A stretch of DNA of 64,000 bases from Bacteroidia bacterium (GCA_030429205.1 JAUICZ010000001.1:1664806-1728805); one strand, 5' to 3'. Counted from the first letter of the stretch, positions 34,229 to 43,620 are shown. The notes: a model not told the origin generated them from the letters alone. A program made the numbers and translations.

Positions 34229-35363
34229 AAGCCCTGTCCAGGTCTTCTATCAAGTCGTCTATATCTTCTATACCAACAGACAGGCGGATCAGGTTATCTG
34301 TAATGCCCAGTTTGTCGCGCCCTTCTTGTGTTAGTGCAGCGTGTGTCATGATAGATGGGATCTCTAACAGAGACTCAACACCTCCCAAACTTTCTGCAAG
34401 AATGAAATATTTCAACTCAGGGAAGAAACGATTTACCGCAGCCTTATCTCCTTTAACACGTACAGATATCATACCGCCCGGTGCTTTCATTTGTTTGTTG
34501 GCAATATCGTGTTGCGGATGAGACTCTAAGCCAGGATATATAACAGCTTCTACCTTGTCGTGTGCTTCTAAAAACTTTGCGATGGCCATTGCATTGCTCA
34601 CATGCTTGTCCATACGTACAGATAATGTTTTTAAACCGCGTAGTGTTAACCATGCAGCAAAAACATCTGGTGTGGCACCCAATGAGTTTTGGTGGAAACC
34701 TATAGCCTCTGCATACTTCGCATTGTTGGTTACCAATGCACCACCCACAACATCGCTGTGCCCGTTGATGTACTTGGTAGTACTGTGTAGTACAATGTCT
34801 GCACCCAATGACAATGGGTTTTGTAAGTATGGTGTAGCGAATGTATTATCTACAACGCTGATCAATTTATGTTCTTTGGCAATTGCAGTGATGGCAGCAA
34901 TATCTGCCAGTTTCAATGTTGGGTTGGTAGGCGTTTCTAAGTACACCATTTTAGTTTGTGGTGTAATGGCGTTGCGTACCTCCTCCGGGTTGGTCATGTC
35001 TACAAAGCTGCTGTTGATGTTGTAGCGTGTAAACACTTTGTCTAAAGAACGGAATGTTCCTCCGTAAGCATCATCACCTACTACTATATGGTCACCACTG
35101 TCTAAGAAAGACATCACCAGCGTAGTGAAAGCGCCCAAACCACTGGCAAAAGCAAAGCCGTGTGTTCCACCTTCCAGTTTAGCCAATACTTTTTCTAACA
35201 CCTCGCGTGTAGGGTTGCCAGATCGTGAGTAGTCGTACCCCGCTTTTAGCTCTCCCGGTACATCTTGCGCAAAAGTTGTGGTTTGGTAAATTGGTGTAAT
35301 TACAGCTCCTGTTCCTTTTTCCGGTTCTTGTGCTTCGTGTAGTGCTATTGTAGAAAATTTCAT
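34215..35363 (-). CDS. Trans-sulfuration PLP enzyme (probable cystathionine gamma-lyase)
   Basis: 382 residues from Met at 35363 (MKFSTIALHE); an upstream in-frame Met would overlap the preceding gene and add unconserved basic residues. Cys/Met-metabolism PLP enzyme: YSRSGNPTREVLE, the PLP-stacking region GDDAYGGTFR, VVDNTFATPYLQNP, and the PLP lysine Lys197 in HSTTKYINGHSDVVGG. Family members split between cystathionine gamma-synthase, beta-lyase and gamma-lyase. Being downstream of a cystathionine beta-synthase-like gene argues for gamma-lyase in reverse trans-sulfuration. Confidence 0.85.
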   Translation of the reverse strand: MKFSTIALHEAQEPEKGTGAVITPIYQTTTFAQDVPGELKAGYDYSRSGNPTREVLEKVLAKLEGGTHGFAFASGLGAFTTLVMSFLDSGDHIVVGDDAYGGTFRSLDKVFTRYNINSSFVDMTNPEEVRNAITPQTKMVYLETPTNPTLKLADIAAITAIAKEHKLISVVDNTFATPYLQNPLSLGADIVLHSTTKYINGHSDVVGGALVTNNAKYAEAIGFHQNSLGATPDVFAAWLTLRGLKTLSVRMDKHVSNAMAIAKFLEAHDKVEAVIYPGLESHPQHDIANKQMKAPGGMISVRVKGDKAAVNRFFPELKYFILAESLGGVESLLEIPSIMTHAALTQEGRDKLGITDNLIRLSVGIEDIDDLIEDLDRALAAM

Positions 35364-35397
35364 TCTTATTCTTCTTTTATATCTTTTTTTTCTAAAA

Positions 35398-36375
35398 TTA
35401 TTTTTCCAGAGCAAATCCGTGCTCATTCATCCAGTCGTCGTTGTATACTTTACTCAGGTAGGTACGCCCGGTATCGTGCAGCATAATAACGATGGTTTTA
35501 CCTTCCAGCTCGTCACGATCTTGCAAGTCTTTAAGCAAACGTCTGGTGCCTGCCAGTACATTACCTGTAGAGCCACCTACCAGCATGCCTTCTTTACGGG
35601 TAAAGTTACGTGCCTCAATAAAGCTATCCTCGTCTGATATGCGGTACATAGTATCTACTATGCCCGGCTCAAAAACATCGGGGTAAAAATCGTACCCGAT
35701 ACCTTCTACCTGATATGGATGTACTTCTCCTGTATATAAAGAACCATCCGGGTCTGTGCCTATGGATTTTATATTTGGGTTTTGCTCTTTCAGGTATTTG
35801 GTAGTACCCGTAATGGTACCGCCTGTACCCATGGCACAAACAAAATAGTCGAGCTTGCCATCTGTCTGATCCCATATCTCTGGTCCGGTGCCCTCGTAGT
35901 GTGCCAGCGGGTTGCCCTCGTTTGTATATTGATTCAATAAATGGATGTGCTCATTCTCGCGTGCCATTTTCTTTGCCACCTCTATATATCCTTCAGGATG
36001 GTCGAAACCATACTCTGTAGGGAAGAGCATCAACTCTGCACCATAGGCCTTTAATAAACGACGTTTTTCCATACTCATTTTCATGGGCATGGTAATGATC
36101 ATTTTGTAGCCTTTTATAGCAGCTGCCTGTGCCAACCCAACACCCGTGTTACCGCTGGTAGGCTCAATTAAAGTATCGCCGGGTTTTATACGGCCTTCTT
36201 TTTCAGCGAGTTCTATCATCTTTAGCCCAATACGGTCTTTCATAGACCCGCCCGGGTTCAGGTACTCTACTTTCGCTAAAACAGTAGCGCCTTTAAATTC
36301 GTCGAAAACGCGGTTAACTCTAACCATTGGGGTGCCGCCTATCGCTTGCAGCACATTGTCATGAATCTTACCCAT
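35398..36375 (-). CDS. Cystathionine beta-synthase-like / cysteine synthase family enzyme
   Basis: 325 residues. PLP lysine Lys46 is in NPGGSMKDRIG and the substrate loop is TSGNTGVG (about 73-80). VEGIGYDFYPDVF and the end GRTYLSKVYNDDWMNEHGF resemble cystathionine beta-synthase more than CysK. The C-terminal regulatory CBS domains of larger homologs are absent. It would condense homocysteine or activated serine to give cystathionine, which the next gene (34 nt downstream) can cleave to cysteine. Confidence 0.85.
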   Translation of the reverse strand: MGKIHDNVLQAIGGTPMVRVNRVFDEFKGATVLAKVEYLNPGGSMKDRIGLKMIELAEKEGRIKPGDTLIEPTSGNTGVGLAQAAAIKGYKMIITMPMKMSMEKRRLLKAYGAELMLFPTEYGFDHPEGYIEVAKKMARENEHIHLLNQYTNEGNPLAHYEGTGPEIWDQTDGKLDYFVCAMGTGGTITGTTKYLKEQNPNIKSIGTDPDGSLYTGEVHPYQVEGIGYDFYPDVFEPGIVDTMYRISDEDSFIEARNFTRKEGMLVGGSTGNVLAGTRRLLKDLQDRDELEGKTIVIMLHDTGRTYLSKVYNDDWMNEHGFALEK

Positions 36376-36522
36376 AACATTAAAAATTGTAGGGATTAAT
36401 TTTCACACAATGTACACTAATTTTCGAACCTGCAAATGCGTGAAACCCGAAAGTTTTGTGAATGAGACTTTAGCGCGATATGAAGCTTGTGTTTCGTAGT
36501 TTATTCGTCTGTACAATTATAT

Positions 36523-36530
36523 TACCTTAG
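36523..36530 (+). promoter_or_regulatory. -7-like element (TACCTTAG) that favours the downstream start
   Basis: It differs from TAnnTTTG at one position and ends directly before an in-frame ATG at 36531. Transcription would begin after that ATG, so translation more likely begins at the ATG at 36555. Confidence 0.3.
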
Positions 36531-36554
36531 ATGTTTAACCGTAATGAGCATGTT

Positions 36555-37139
36555 ATGACCCGCAAGACCTTTTTGAACATCCTGTTTTGTTTAACGACAG
36601 TATTTGCCGCCCAAGCGCAAACCATTGAGGATGTGGCCCGTTCTGACCAGTTTACCTACTTTGGTGTAGATTTCTCTCGTGCCAGTATAGTTAACATTTA
36701 CGTAGACAAGAGTGATATGAAGGAGTTCATTAAATCTTTCAACGAAGGTAGGGCGGCAGAAAGGTATCAGGACGTGATAAAAGGAAAATACCGCAGAGAA
36801 AAGTTTGATGCCGAGCTGAACACCTGTAGAAAAAGAAATAGCCAGATAGACCTGAGCAACGTCGGTAAGTCTAAAGACTTGTTTATAGAAGACATAAAAA
36901 AGGTTGCCGCAAATTATAGTAACGGTAAAGAAGGCTACGGCATTTTATTTGTAGTGGAGGAGTTTGAAAAACTAGAGTCGTATGTATGGGTGGCATACAT
37001 TAATACAAAGAATGGCGAATTGATCTCTACCAAAAGATACTTTTTTGAGGTGTCTATGAGGCGCAGATATGAGAGCTGGCATGCAGCTATTGAAGTAGCC
37101 ATAAAAAGAGCAAGCAGTTATCTTAATTCTCTAAAATAA
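36555..37139 (+). CDS. Exported protein of unknown function
   Basis: About 194 residues from Met at 36555, which puts the signal peptide (TRKTFLNILFCL ... AQAQ) at the N terminus; an in-frame ATG at 36531 would add eight polar residues. The mature part contains repeated charged helices and two strand segments (GYGILFVVEEF, YVWVAYINTKNGELIS). No family recognised. The following gene begins 6 nt later, so the two are probably co-transcribed. Confidence 0.6.
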   Translation: MTRKTFLNILFCLTTVFAAQAQTIEDVARSDQFTYFGVDFSRASIVNIYVDKSDMKEFIKSFNEGRAAERYQDVIKGKYRREKFDAELNTCRKRNSQIDLSNVGKSKDLFIEDIKKVAANYSNGKEGYGILFVVEEFEKLESYVWVAYINTKNGELISTKRYFFEVSMRRRYESWHAAIEVAIKRASSYLNSLK

Positions 37140-37145
37140 ATACTA

Positions 37146-37472
37146 ATGAAAAACAAACTTACCTACATCGTATCGACAGTAAGTGTACTGTTGGTACTAT
37201 CAGCACTTTATGCATTTAAGCCTACAGAAACTACAACCAGTTACCAACACATGACCATCATTGGGTGGAAGGAAGACCTGCACCATGTGTTCATCAGTAT
37301 AGACGGTAAAGAATACAAAGACAGAAAAGACCTTGCCAGAGAAAGAAAAGGAAATTGGGATATGAACCCGATCATTAACCTGGTACACCAGTACGAGTCA
37401 GAAGGTTGGGAAATGAAGAGTTTTAACAGCGACGGTATGTACCACACTTTTTGGTTGCGCAGAGCCAGATAG
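37146..37472 (+). CDS. Small exported or membrane-anchored DUF4177-like protein
   Basis: 108 residues with an N-terminal hydrophobic segment (about 6-24) serving as signal or anchor. After it, YQHMTIIGWKED and the end LVHQYESEGWEMKSFNSD with HTFWLRRAR follow the pattern of DUF4177-type small proteins (strand, helix, EGWE, strand). Function unknown. Its TAG stop directly touches the stop of the convergent membrane-protein gene. Confidence 0.5.
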   Translation: MKNKLTYIVSTVSVLLVLSALYAFKPTETTTSYQHMTIIGWKEDLHHVFISIDGKEYKDRKDLARERKGNWDMNPIINLVHQYESEGWEMKSFNSDGMYHTFWLRRAR

Positions 37473-38834
37473 TTACAGCCATCTACTTTTTAGCTTTGCT
37501 ATCAACGGGCTGATGTATTGGTACAGCACCAGTATATTGAGCATAGGTAATAGCCATATGGTGCGTGAGTTGAGGCGGGTAAGTACATTGCCGAATGTTG
37601 CTGTAATAAAAGCATTGCAGAACAGGAAGAGTATCAACACGCCGTATATCCAGCCCCATTGTTTTAAGCGTTCTCTTTTCAATGTCATCAATACAAGAAA
37701 AGACGACAACAGCAGTACAATGGCATACACATCATCGTAAAAGAAGAGGTTGAAGGTTTTGTTGTTCTGCCTCGTAAAGCGAAACTCATTGATCTCGTGG
37801 GGCAGGTATTTGTCCATTGTGATATACAGAGGATGCTCCTTGTCGAAAACGATCCAGTGGCGCTCTTCTCCCTCGTCTATGTTTAGTAGTATGATCTGCC
37901 TGAAGGTGGCCTCCATACTTTTATAAGCCAGAAACGGCCAGTATTTTGGTCGGCTGACGATGTCTTTAATGATGGTATTATACTCTTCTTTTGTAGCAGC
38001 CCAGCCACCTTGCTTAAACACCGGGCTGTTTTGCTGATCCCATACAAAGTCCCATGCTACATTGGGCAGGGCATCTTTATGATCGCAAATGCCATAGTGG
38101 TATTCAGGGCAAGCCTTTTCTAAATAAGTGCTGAGTACGCCACTTTCGCAAAGTTTACCCATTAAGAAAACATGGCGCGCATTACTGCTCACAAAACCAT
38201 AGCCGCCAATATAGTTGCTGGTGAACAAAGACAACCACGATGCCAGAACTATGGCAGAGAAGAAAACAAGCCTTCTTCTTACTGCTTTTATTTTTTCTGA
38301 AAAGAAACTGATGAGTAGCAGTGCCAATACAAACACAGTGGCGATGGCATAGTGCGAAAAGTGTACTACTATGCTAATGTATATCAGCACAAGCAGTATT
38401 GCTGCCTGAGCTTTTGAGTTGCTGCCAAACAAGTATAAAAATGTTGCAAGGAACAACATGGGGGTGAAAATATCCGGCATGATCTGCCCGGCATACCAGC
38501 AGGAGATGGTACCCAGAGAGATTAGCAGCACCAAAGCTGTTTGCCTGAGAGTAGTGATATTGGGTAAAAAATGCTTAATGAGCCTGATGACCAGATAAGC
38601 CAGTAAAATACACTGTACAAACACGGTGGTCCATAATGTGGCACAAAAAGAAGTAACCCTGATGAACAAACCGTAGAACACGGGGCGGGCCTCGGGTACA
38701 TGTAGTACAAACGCACTGTCCAGATAAGTAGCCGTATCACCACTCATAATGGGGTAGCCATTGTACAAGGCAAATATCATAAAGATGAGTGCCGCAACAA
38801 TTGTTGGTAAGAGTTTATTCAGTACCCTGTTCAT
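37473..38834 (-). CDS. Polytopic GT-C-like membrane protein
   Basis: 453 residues with about ten transmembrane segments. The first extracytoplasmic loop contains MSGDTATYLDSA, an acidic motif placed where GT-C lipid-linked-sugar transferases carry their catalytic Asp. A soluble stretch near residues 230-320 separates the two membrane halves. Glycosyltransferase activity is an inference from topology and loop only. A second protein of similar type is encoded at 39395-41053. Confidence 0.5.
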   Translation of the reverse strand: MNRVLNKLLPTIVAALIFMIFALYNGYPIMSGDTATYLDSAFVLHVPEARPVFYGLFIRVTSFCATLWTTVFVQCILLAYLVIRLIKHFLPNITTLRQTALVLLISLGTISCWYAGQIMPDIFTPMLFLATFLYLFGSNSKAQAAILLVLIYISIVVHFSHYAIATVFVLALLLISFFSEKIKAVRRRLVFFSAIVLASWLSLFTSNYIGGYGFVSSNARHVFLMGKLCESGVLSTYLEKACPEYHYGICDHKDALPNVAWDFVWDQQNSPVFKQGGWAATKEEYNTIIKDIVSRPKYWPFLAYKSMEATFRQIILLNIDEGEERHWIVFDKEHPLYITMDKYLPHEINEFRFTRQNNKTFNLFFYDDVYAIVLLLSSFLVLMTLKRERLKQWGWIYGVLILFLFCNAFITATFGNVLTRLNSRTIWLLPMLNILVLYQYISPLIAKLKSRWL

Positions 38835-38882
38835 TAAAATAAATGTACAAACAAAAAAGAAATGGTACTAATGGGAATGGTG

Positions 38883-38890
38883 TATCTTAG
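38883..38890 (+). promoter_or_regulatory. -7-like element (TATCTTAG) inside the 5' part of an ORF
   Basis: One mismatch to TAnnTTTG. It lies downstream of the first possible ATG (38862) and 23 nt before the ATG at 38913, favouring the latter as the real start. Confidence 0.25.
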
Positions 38891-38912
38891 TTATACTATA
38901 AACAAAGCTATT

Positions 38913-39341
38913 ATGTGGGCCTTAGGGATTCTGTTCAAATACGTGATATATATTGTTTTAGCCATTATTAGTGTCAACTATTTGGTTAAAGGATACTTGG
39001 CAGACAAAGGAAGGAAAAGGAAGTTTGTTTGGGGCATCATATTTGGAGCGCTGTTTATAAGCTATGCGGGTTGTGACTATTTGGGGAATAAGAGTATGCA
39101 AAAAGACCATATGGGTAAATATTACTTAACCCAATACCCTGGTTGTGATTCGACATGTTATATAGAGTTGCATGCAGATATGACCTATTCTGTGATGAAG
39201 AAAGAAAAAGAGATAGAAACGGGAGACTGGCACCATGAGGCGGCAGCAGACTATTTTATTACTTACCTAAATGGGGAAAAAGATCAGCTTGGAGGTAATG
39301 AGTATGACTATTATTATTTTGAACCTAAGTATCCGCGATAG
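38913..39341 (+). CDS. Small membrane protein of unknown function
   Basis: About 142 residues from Met at 38913 (MWALGILFKYVIYI), or 159 from an in-frame ATG at 38862. The first 50 residues contain two transmembrane segments (FKYVIYIVLAIISVNYL, FVWGIIFGALFISYAG). The rest is a soluble Tyr/Asp-rich domain (YYLTQYPGCDSTCYIELHAD, MTYSVMKKEKEIETGDWH) reminiscent of small lipocalin-like modules. Function unknown. Confidence 0.5.
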   Translation: MWALGILFKYVIYIVLAIISVNYLVKGYLADKGRKRKFVWGIIFGALFISYAGCDYLGNKSMQKDHMGKYYLTQYPGCDSTCYIELHADMTYSVMKKEKEIETGDWHHEAAADYFITYLNGEKDQLGGNEYDYYYFEPKYPR

Positions 39342-39369
39342 CCGATTATCAGCCCTAAGGCAATTACTC

Positions 39370-39377
39370 TATATTTG
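39370..39377 (+). promoter_or_regulatory. -7 element (TATATTTG) before a TTG-started gene
   Basis: An exact TAnnTTTG match 18 nt before the TTG at 39395. It implies a very short leader. No clear -33 box. Confidence 0.35.
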
Positions 39378-39394
39378 TTAGACAACCCACACTT

Positions 39395-41053
39395 TTGCAG
39401 ATCAACACAAATACATCTAAGCGTATCAACACACCAGTGCTGTTTATTGGTTTGTGGTTGTTGATGTTTGCCCTGTACTTTATTGCTGCCCAAGCAGGTT
39501 TTGTTACCGACTTCACCGGCTGGCTGGACCAGGTAGAAAACCAAGACTTTCTTACTTATGTAAACCGATCCAACTTTGAGGTGGTAAGTCTGTACCAGGT
39601 AACGCAGGTAGTTACATGGCTATATTACCAACTGTTCGGCGCCAGTGCATGGATGTGGCATTTACTATTCATTACCCTGCATACACTCAATGCAGTTTTG
39701 CTGTGCAAGCTGGTGGTGAATATGCTCTGCGATGTTGGTGCAGACCATTTTAAAACGGGTGCCTACGCAGGTGCTGTGTTGTTTTGCGTTACGCCGTATA
39801 TATCAGAGGTCATCGTCTGGGAACCGTCGTTCCATTATCTGCAAGGCTTGCTGATATTGTTGGGCATAATGCTTTGGGTACAGCAATACATTTATACAGG
39901 TAAGCGCAAGTATATATGGTATGCATTTATTGTTTACCTGTTGTCTACACATACACTTGAGGTGTTTTACATCACGCCGTGGCTGGTACTTTCTTTGCTG
40001 CTTTTCTATAAAAAGCACGCCTTCAAAAAAGGAGTAGTCTATTTCGTGTTGCCGATGTTGGCCATTTTTGTTTTACGGTTGGTAGAGTTCAAACTGTTGC
40101 ACGGCGACTGGACATCAAGAGTAGGGACGGATACGGTTATGACTGCATCGCAGGGTGGTTTTGGTAAGGCAGGTAAGTACCTGTTTCATTTAATATTCAT
40201 GGGTAGGTTCTTTAACAACGAATGGAGAACCGCTGTGTATCAGTTTTGCGATAGTACTGTGGGGTTATTGCTGGTTTATGGAATAAGTATTGCATTGTTG
40301 TTGTGGGGAGCCATCCGTTTCAATAAACTAGCCGGCAGGTTGAAGGTGATGGTGATGCTACTTTTGTGGACAGGTGCTTCTTTAATATTGGTAGTGCCTT
40401 TGTGGTTTGGAGATATGATGCTGGTGATCTTCGATCGTTACGCATACTTCACCTGTGCATTTTTGTTCATGCTCGTGGCTTTGCTGGTATGGGCAATCAA
40501 TAATAAATATCTGCGTTATGCTGTACTGGCTGTAATTGTTTTGGTGAACCTGCGTTACGCTGTTCAAGTGAACCGATACTGGTGGAAAAGCTCTAGGATA
40601 GTTAACAGCCTGGTAGAAAATATACCTGTTGAAAAAGGTAAAGCATTGGTACTGCTCAACAACCCGGAGAGTATGCACGGCATACCCATGTTGGGGGCGT
40701 GGCCGCAAAGCGAATTTAAACTGATGCACAATCTGTTGCTACCCGAACAACCTATTGACAATAAAGTGCACGATGTGCTGGCATATAATATGCTGACACC
40801 CGAAGATGGTGCGCATGTGCAGGTAACAGGTGACAGCACTTTAAGAGTAACGTTGAACCAGTGGGGGACATGGTGGTGGTACGAAGGTATTGGCGGACGT
40901 AGTTACGAAAATGAAGACTACATACTGAACATGGTAGATGGTCATTTCTACGACTTAACGTTTAAGCAGCCATTGAAAAACTATACTTTACTGTATCAAG
41001 TAGGTAACCAATGGAAACAAGTAAATCCTGATAACCAAAACGAGCAGTGGTAA
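39395..41053 (+). CDS. Large polytopic membrane protein, GT-C-like
   Basis: 552 residues from a TTG start; the first in-frame ATG would remove much of the first transmembrane helix (PVLFIGLWLLMFALYF). About eleven hydrophobic spans occupy residues 15-395. The last 150 residues are a soluble domain (KGKALVLLNNPESMHG ... YTLLYQVGNQWKQVN). The topology matches GT-C/ArnT-like membrane glycosyltransferases with a C-terminal periplasmic domain, but no catalytic motif is certain. Its stop touches the stop of the convergent SGNH-like gene. Confidence 0.55.
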   Translation: MQINTNTSKRINTPVLFIGLWLLMFALYFIAAQAGFVTDFTGWLDQVENQDFLTYVNRSNFEVVSLYQVTQVVTWLYYQLFGASAWMWHLLFITLHTLNAVLLCKLVVNMLCDVGADHFKTGAYAGAVLFCVTPYISEVIVWEPSFHYLQGLLILLGIMLWVQQYIYTGKRKYIWYAFIVYLLSTHTLEVFYITPWLVLSLLLFYKKHAFKKGVVYFVLPMLAIFVLRLVEFKLLHGDWTSRVGTDTVMTASQGGFGKAGKYLFHLIFMGRFFNNEWRTAVYQFCDSTVGLLLVYGISIALLLWGAIRFNKLAGRLKVMVMLLLWTGASLILVVPLWFGDMMLVIFDRYAYFTCAFLFMLVALLVWAINNKYLRYAVLAVIVLVNLRYAVQVNRYWWKSSRIVNSLVENIPVEKGKALVLLNNPESMHGIPMLGAWPQSEFKLMHNLLLPEQPIDNKVHDVLAYNMLTPEDGAHVQVTGDSTLRVTLNQWGTWWWYEGIGGRSYENEDYILNMVDGHFYDLTFKQPLKNYTLLYQVGNQWKQVNPDNQNEQW

Positions 41054-41965
41054 CTATCTGTAAGAAAGTAATACTGTACTATCTGAAAGAAACTGGTTCA
41101 TGAAAATATCAACCCCTTTAGCATTTAAGTGCATGTGGTTGTAGAACAGAGAAGAGTCGTTGTACACTTCGTTATTGTAATCTCTGAACTCAACACCCCT
41201 ATCGTTTAACACCTGTTTAAAGTAATCGTAATTGGTGAATACATTATAAGCAGGGTAGCTCATTGGTGTGAAGATAAAGTAACATTGAATGTCTTCTCTC
41301 GCACAGAAATTAGTGAACGAGTCTACATAAGGCAGGCTGCCATCTTTCTCGTAGGTTATAGCAATCGGTTCTGCCCATGTGCTGCTGTTGTCCCACTCCA
41401 GCTCAAAAGCTTTAAATCCTCTTGTTTTGGCAAAGTCTATTTCGTTGTCAGACTTGTTCATTAAGAAGTCGAAAGCCTGTTCGCCCACAGCGGTTAAAGG
41501 CATGTATTTATAATAAGCCATCCAGCCGTCCAGTTCTTTTAGGGGGCCCAGATCATATCTGTCCATGAACATATAAGAACGGAACTTGTCGAACTTATAC
41601 AAATCGCCACTTAATCTGATAAAGAAAGGGTCGACCAGTACATATATCTCTTTGGGCTTTTCATTTACATCCAGGTAGCGTTGGAACTTATACCACAGCA
41701 TATTGATAGACTGGCCATCTTGTGCCAGATCTTCTGCGGGAGCATTTATATAGTTGCCGATGCGTATCGGGTCGAAGTGTGTCCACACACGGCTGTTACC
41801 AATGAATAGTACTTCAGAGTTGTGGTCTTCGAGTGTATGCCAGTCGTTGTGGGTAGTAACTATAAAATCGTCTTTCTGCTTAATGGTGATGATCAATTCA
41901 ACAATTAAGAACGGGATCAGGATCACCGAAAAGAAGAGCAGTATTTTTTTAATAAACTTTTTCAT
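41054..41965 (-). CDS. SGNH-like (DltD/AlgX-type) membrane-anchored acetylation partner
   Basis: 303 residues. One N-terminal transmembrane helix (about 8-26) anchors a periplasmic domain. VLFIGNSRVW holds the SGNH block-I Ser58. The C-terminal SLFYNHMHLNAKGVDIF contributes the conserved His. It lies 13 nt downstream of an MBOAT acyltransferase gene and is thus the likely second enzyme, moving the acyl group from carrier to glycan, by analogy with AlgI-AlgJ/X and DltB-DltD. Confidence 0.75.
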   Translation of the reverse strand: MKKFIKKILLFFSVILIPFLIVELIITIKQKDDFIVTTHNDWHTLEDHNSEVLFIGNSRVWTHFDPIRIGNYINAPAEDLAQDGQSINMLWYKFQRYLDVNEKPKEIYVLVDPFFIRLSGDLYKFDKFRSYMFMDRYDLGPLKELDGWMAYYKYMPLTAVGEQAFDFLMNKSDNEIDFAKTRGFKAFELEWDNSSTWAEPIAITYEKDGSLPYVDSFTNFCAREDIQCYFIFTPMSYPAYNVFTNYDYFKQVLNDRGVEFRDYNNEVYNDSSLFYNHMHLNAKGVDIFMNQFLSDSTVLLSYR

Positions 41966-41978
41966 CTTCAGTTAATTG

Positions 41979-43421
41979 TTAGAATTGGAAGTATATAAAA
42001 TCGTTATTGTTTTGATACAATAAGAAGTATACTAACAACACCATTGTATAATATATCAAATGCCTGATGATCCTGTTCCTTGGTACCATCAGTCTTCTTT
42101 CATCGTGTCGCAACATCCAGTCCATTACCAATAGCGGTATAATGTATAGCAGCGTCATACTACCCGCAGGTATACTCAGAAACTGCATTGGATTCTCCGC
42201 CGCATTCACAAAAATGCGTTTGATGTAGTTCAGCGAAGTTTCAATGTCCGGCGCGCGGAAGAATATCCATGCAAACGTTACATACACAAATGTCACCAGC
42301 ATTTGCCTTAACTCCTTCAGTGTAGGCAGCATTTTATTTTCAGCCACTACAGTGCTCACGTATTGCCTGTTCTTTTTCATGAGCAGCAACGGTAAGAATC
42401 CGCAGGCGTGTAAGAATCCCCAGATGATGAAGTTCCAACTGGCACCGTGCCAGAAACCACTCACTACAAATATGATGAAGGTGTTGCGTATCGCTTTGTA
42501 CTTACCTTCTCTGGAACCACCCAACGGTATATACAGGTAATCTCTAAACCAAGATGATAGAGATATATGCCACCTGCGCCAGAACTCTGCCAGGCTGCGC
42601 GAGAAGTATGGGAATTTAAAGTTGCTCAGCAATTCAAACCCGAAGAGCTTGGCCGTACCTAAGGCAATGTCAGAGTATCCGCTAAAGTCGCAATAGATCT
42701 GGAAGGCAAAAGCTATAGCCCCCATGATAAGCCCGAAGGCGTTAAAATGCTCGTAGTTGCCAAAAATGCTGTCTACCGTTACGGCAATGCTATCGGCTAT
42801 AACTACTTTCTTGAATAAGCCCCATAGCATCAGGCGACACCCTTCCAGCGCTTGTTGGTAGTTGAAGGTTCTGCGTCTTTGTACCTGTGGTAATAAGTGG
42901 TTGGCACGTTCAATAGGCCCTGCCACCAGTAGTGGGAAGAAGCTCACGAACACGGCATAATCCACAAAATTTTTAATAGGTTTTTGTTCTCCTCTGTATA
43001 TATCAAATACATAAGACATACCGTGGAAGGTGTAGAACGAGATACCTACAGGTAGTACCAGCCCCAGTATAGTTGGGTTGGTCTCAATACCTATGAGCGA
43101 CATGGCGTGCTGAAACTCAATGGCAAAGAAGTCGTAGTACTTGAATACCGCCAAAATACCCAGGTTATTAATAATACTGAGCCAGAGGAAGAGTTTCGAC
43201 CTTTTTCTGTTGGGTGAGTTTACCCCAAAGCCATATGAATAGTCCAGCAGGGTACTGAGTGCCAAAAGCCCTAAGAACTTGTAGCTCCACCAGCCATAAA
43301 ATACATAGCTGGCTACCAGTATGATCATATTTTGCCATACCAGTGCCTGTTTGCGCATCAACCAGTAGAGGCTGAAAACAATGGGGAGAAATATTAGAAA
43401 TTCTAATGAATTAAAAAGCAT
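41979..43421 (-). CDS. MBOAT-family O-acyltransferase (AlgI/DltB-like)
   Basis: 480 residues, polytopic. The family core is clear: EFWRRWHISLSSWFRDYLYI, PLGGSREGKY and VSGFWHGASWNFIIWG, which includes the catalytic His of the FWHG motif. An earlier LPVGISFYTFHGMSYVFD segment and VAGPIERANHLLPQ are also typical of AlgI. It passes acyl (often acetyl) groups across the inner membrane for modification of an envelope or secreted polymer. It forms an operon with the SGNH partner. Confidence 0.9.
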   Translation of the reverse strand: MLFNSLEFLIFLPIVFSLYWLMRKQALVWQNMIILVASYVFYGWWSYKFLGLLALSTLLDYSYGFGVNSPNRKRSKLFLWLSIINNLGILAVFKYYDFFAIEFQHAMSLIGIETNPTILGLVLPVGISFYTFHGMSYVFDIYRGEQKPIKNFVDYAVFVSFFPLLVAGPIERANHLLPQVQRRRTFNYQQALEGCRLMLWGLFKKVVIADSIAVTVDSIFGNYEHFNAFGLIMGAIAFAFQIYCDFSGYSDIALGTAKLFGFELLSNFKFPYFSRSLAEFWRRWHISLSSWFRDYLYIPLGGSREGKYKAIRNTFIIFVVSGFWHGASWNFIIWGFLHACGFLPLLLMKKNRQYVSTVVAENKMLPTLKELRQMLVTFVYVTFAWIFFRAPDIETSLNYIKRIFVNAAENPMQFLSIPAGSMTLLYIIPLLVMDWMLRHDERRLMVPRNRIIRHLIYYTMVLLVYFLLYQNNNDFIYFQF

Positions 43422-43570
43422 GCTTTGTCAATATGGTGCAACAGAGCACCCGTGGCTAAGTCTGTTTTTTACAATACGGCGTGAAAATACTCATTTGATA
43501 TTAGTACGGAAACAGATAATGAGCTTATTTGATAAAAATGTTATTTGATCGCAAATATGTAGATTAAATA

Positions 43571-43587
43571 AGTATATTAGATATACT
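43571..43587. promoter_or_regulatory. Palindrome upstream of the STAND NTPase gene
   Basis: AGTATAT (43571-43577) and ATATACT (43581-43587) form a perfect 7-bp inverted repeat around TAG, 33 bp before the start codon. It could be an operator. AT-rich context makes chance possible. Confidence 0.35.
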
Positions 43588-43620
43588 ATTAATCATCACT
43601 AATAATCACATCCTATTGCT

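Noticed and set aside
34555-35025. Plus-strand ORF of 156 codons opposite the trans-sulfuration gene
   Set aside because: Antisense shadow of a well-conserved enzyme.
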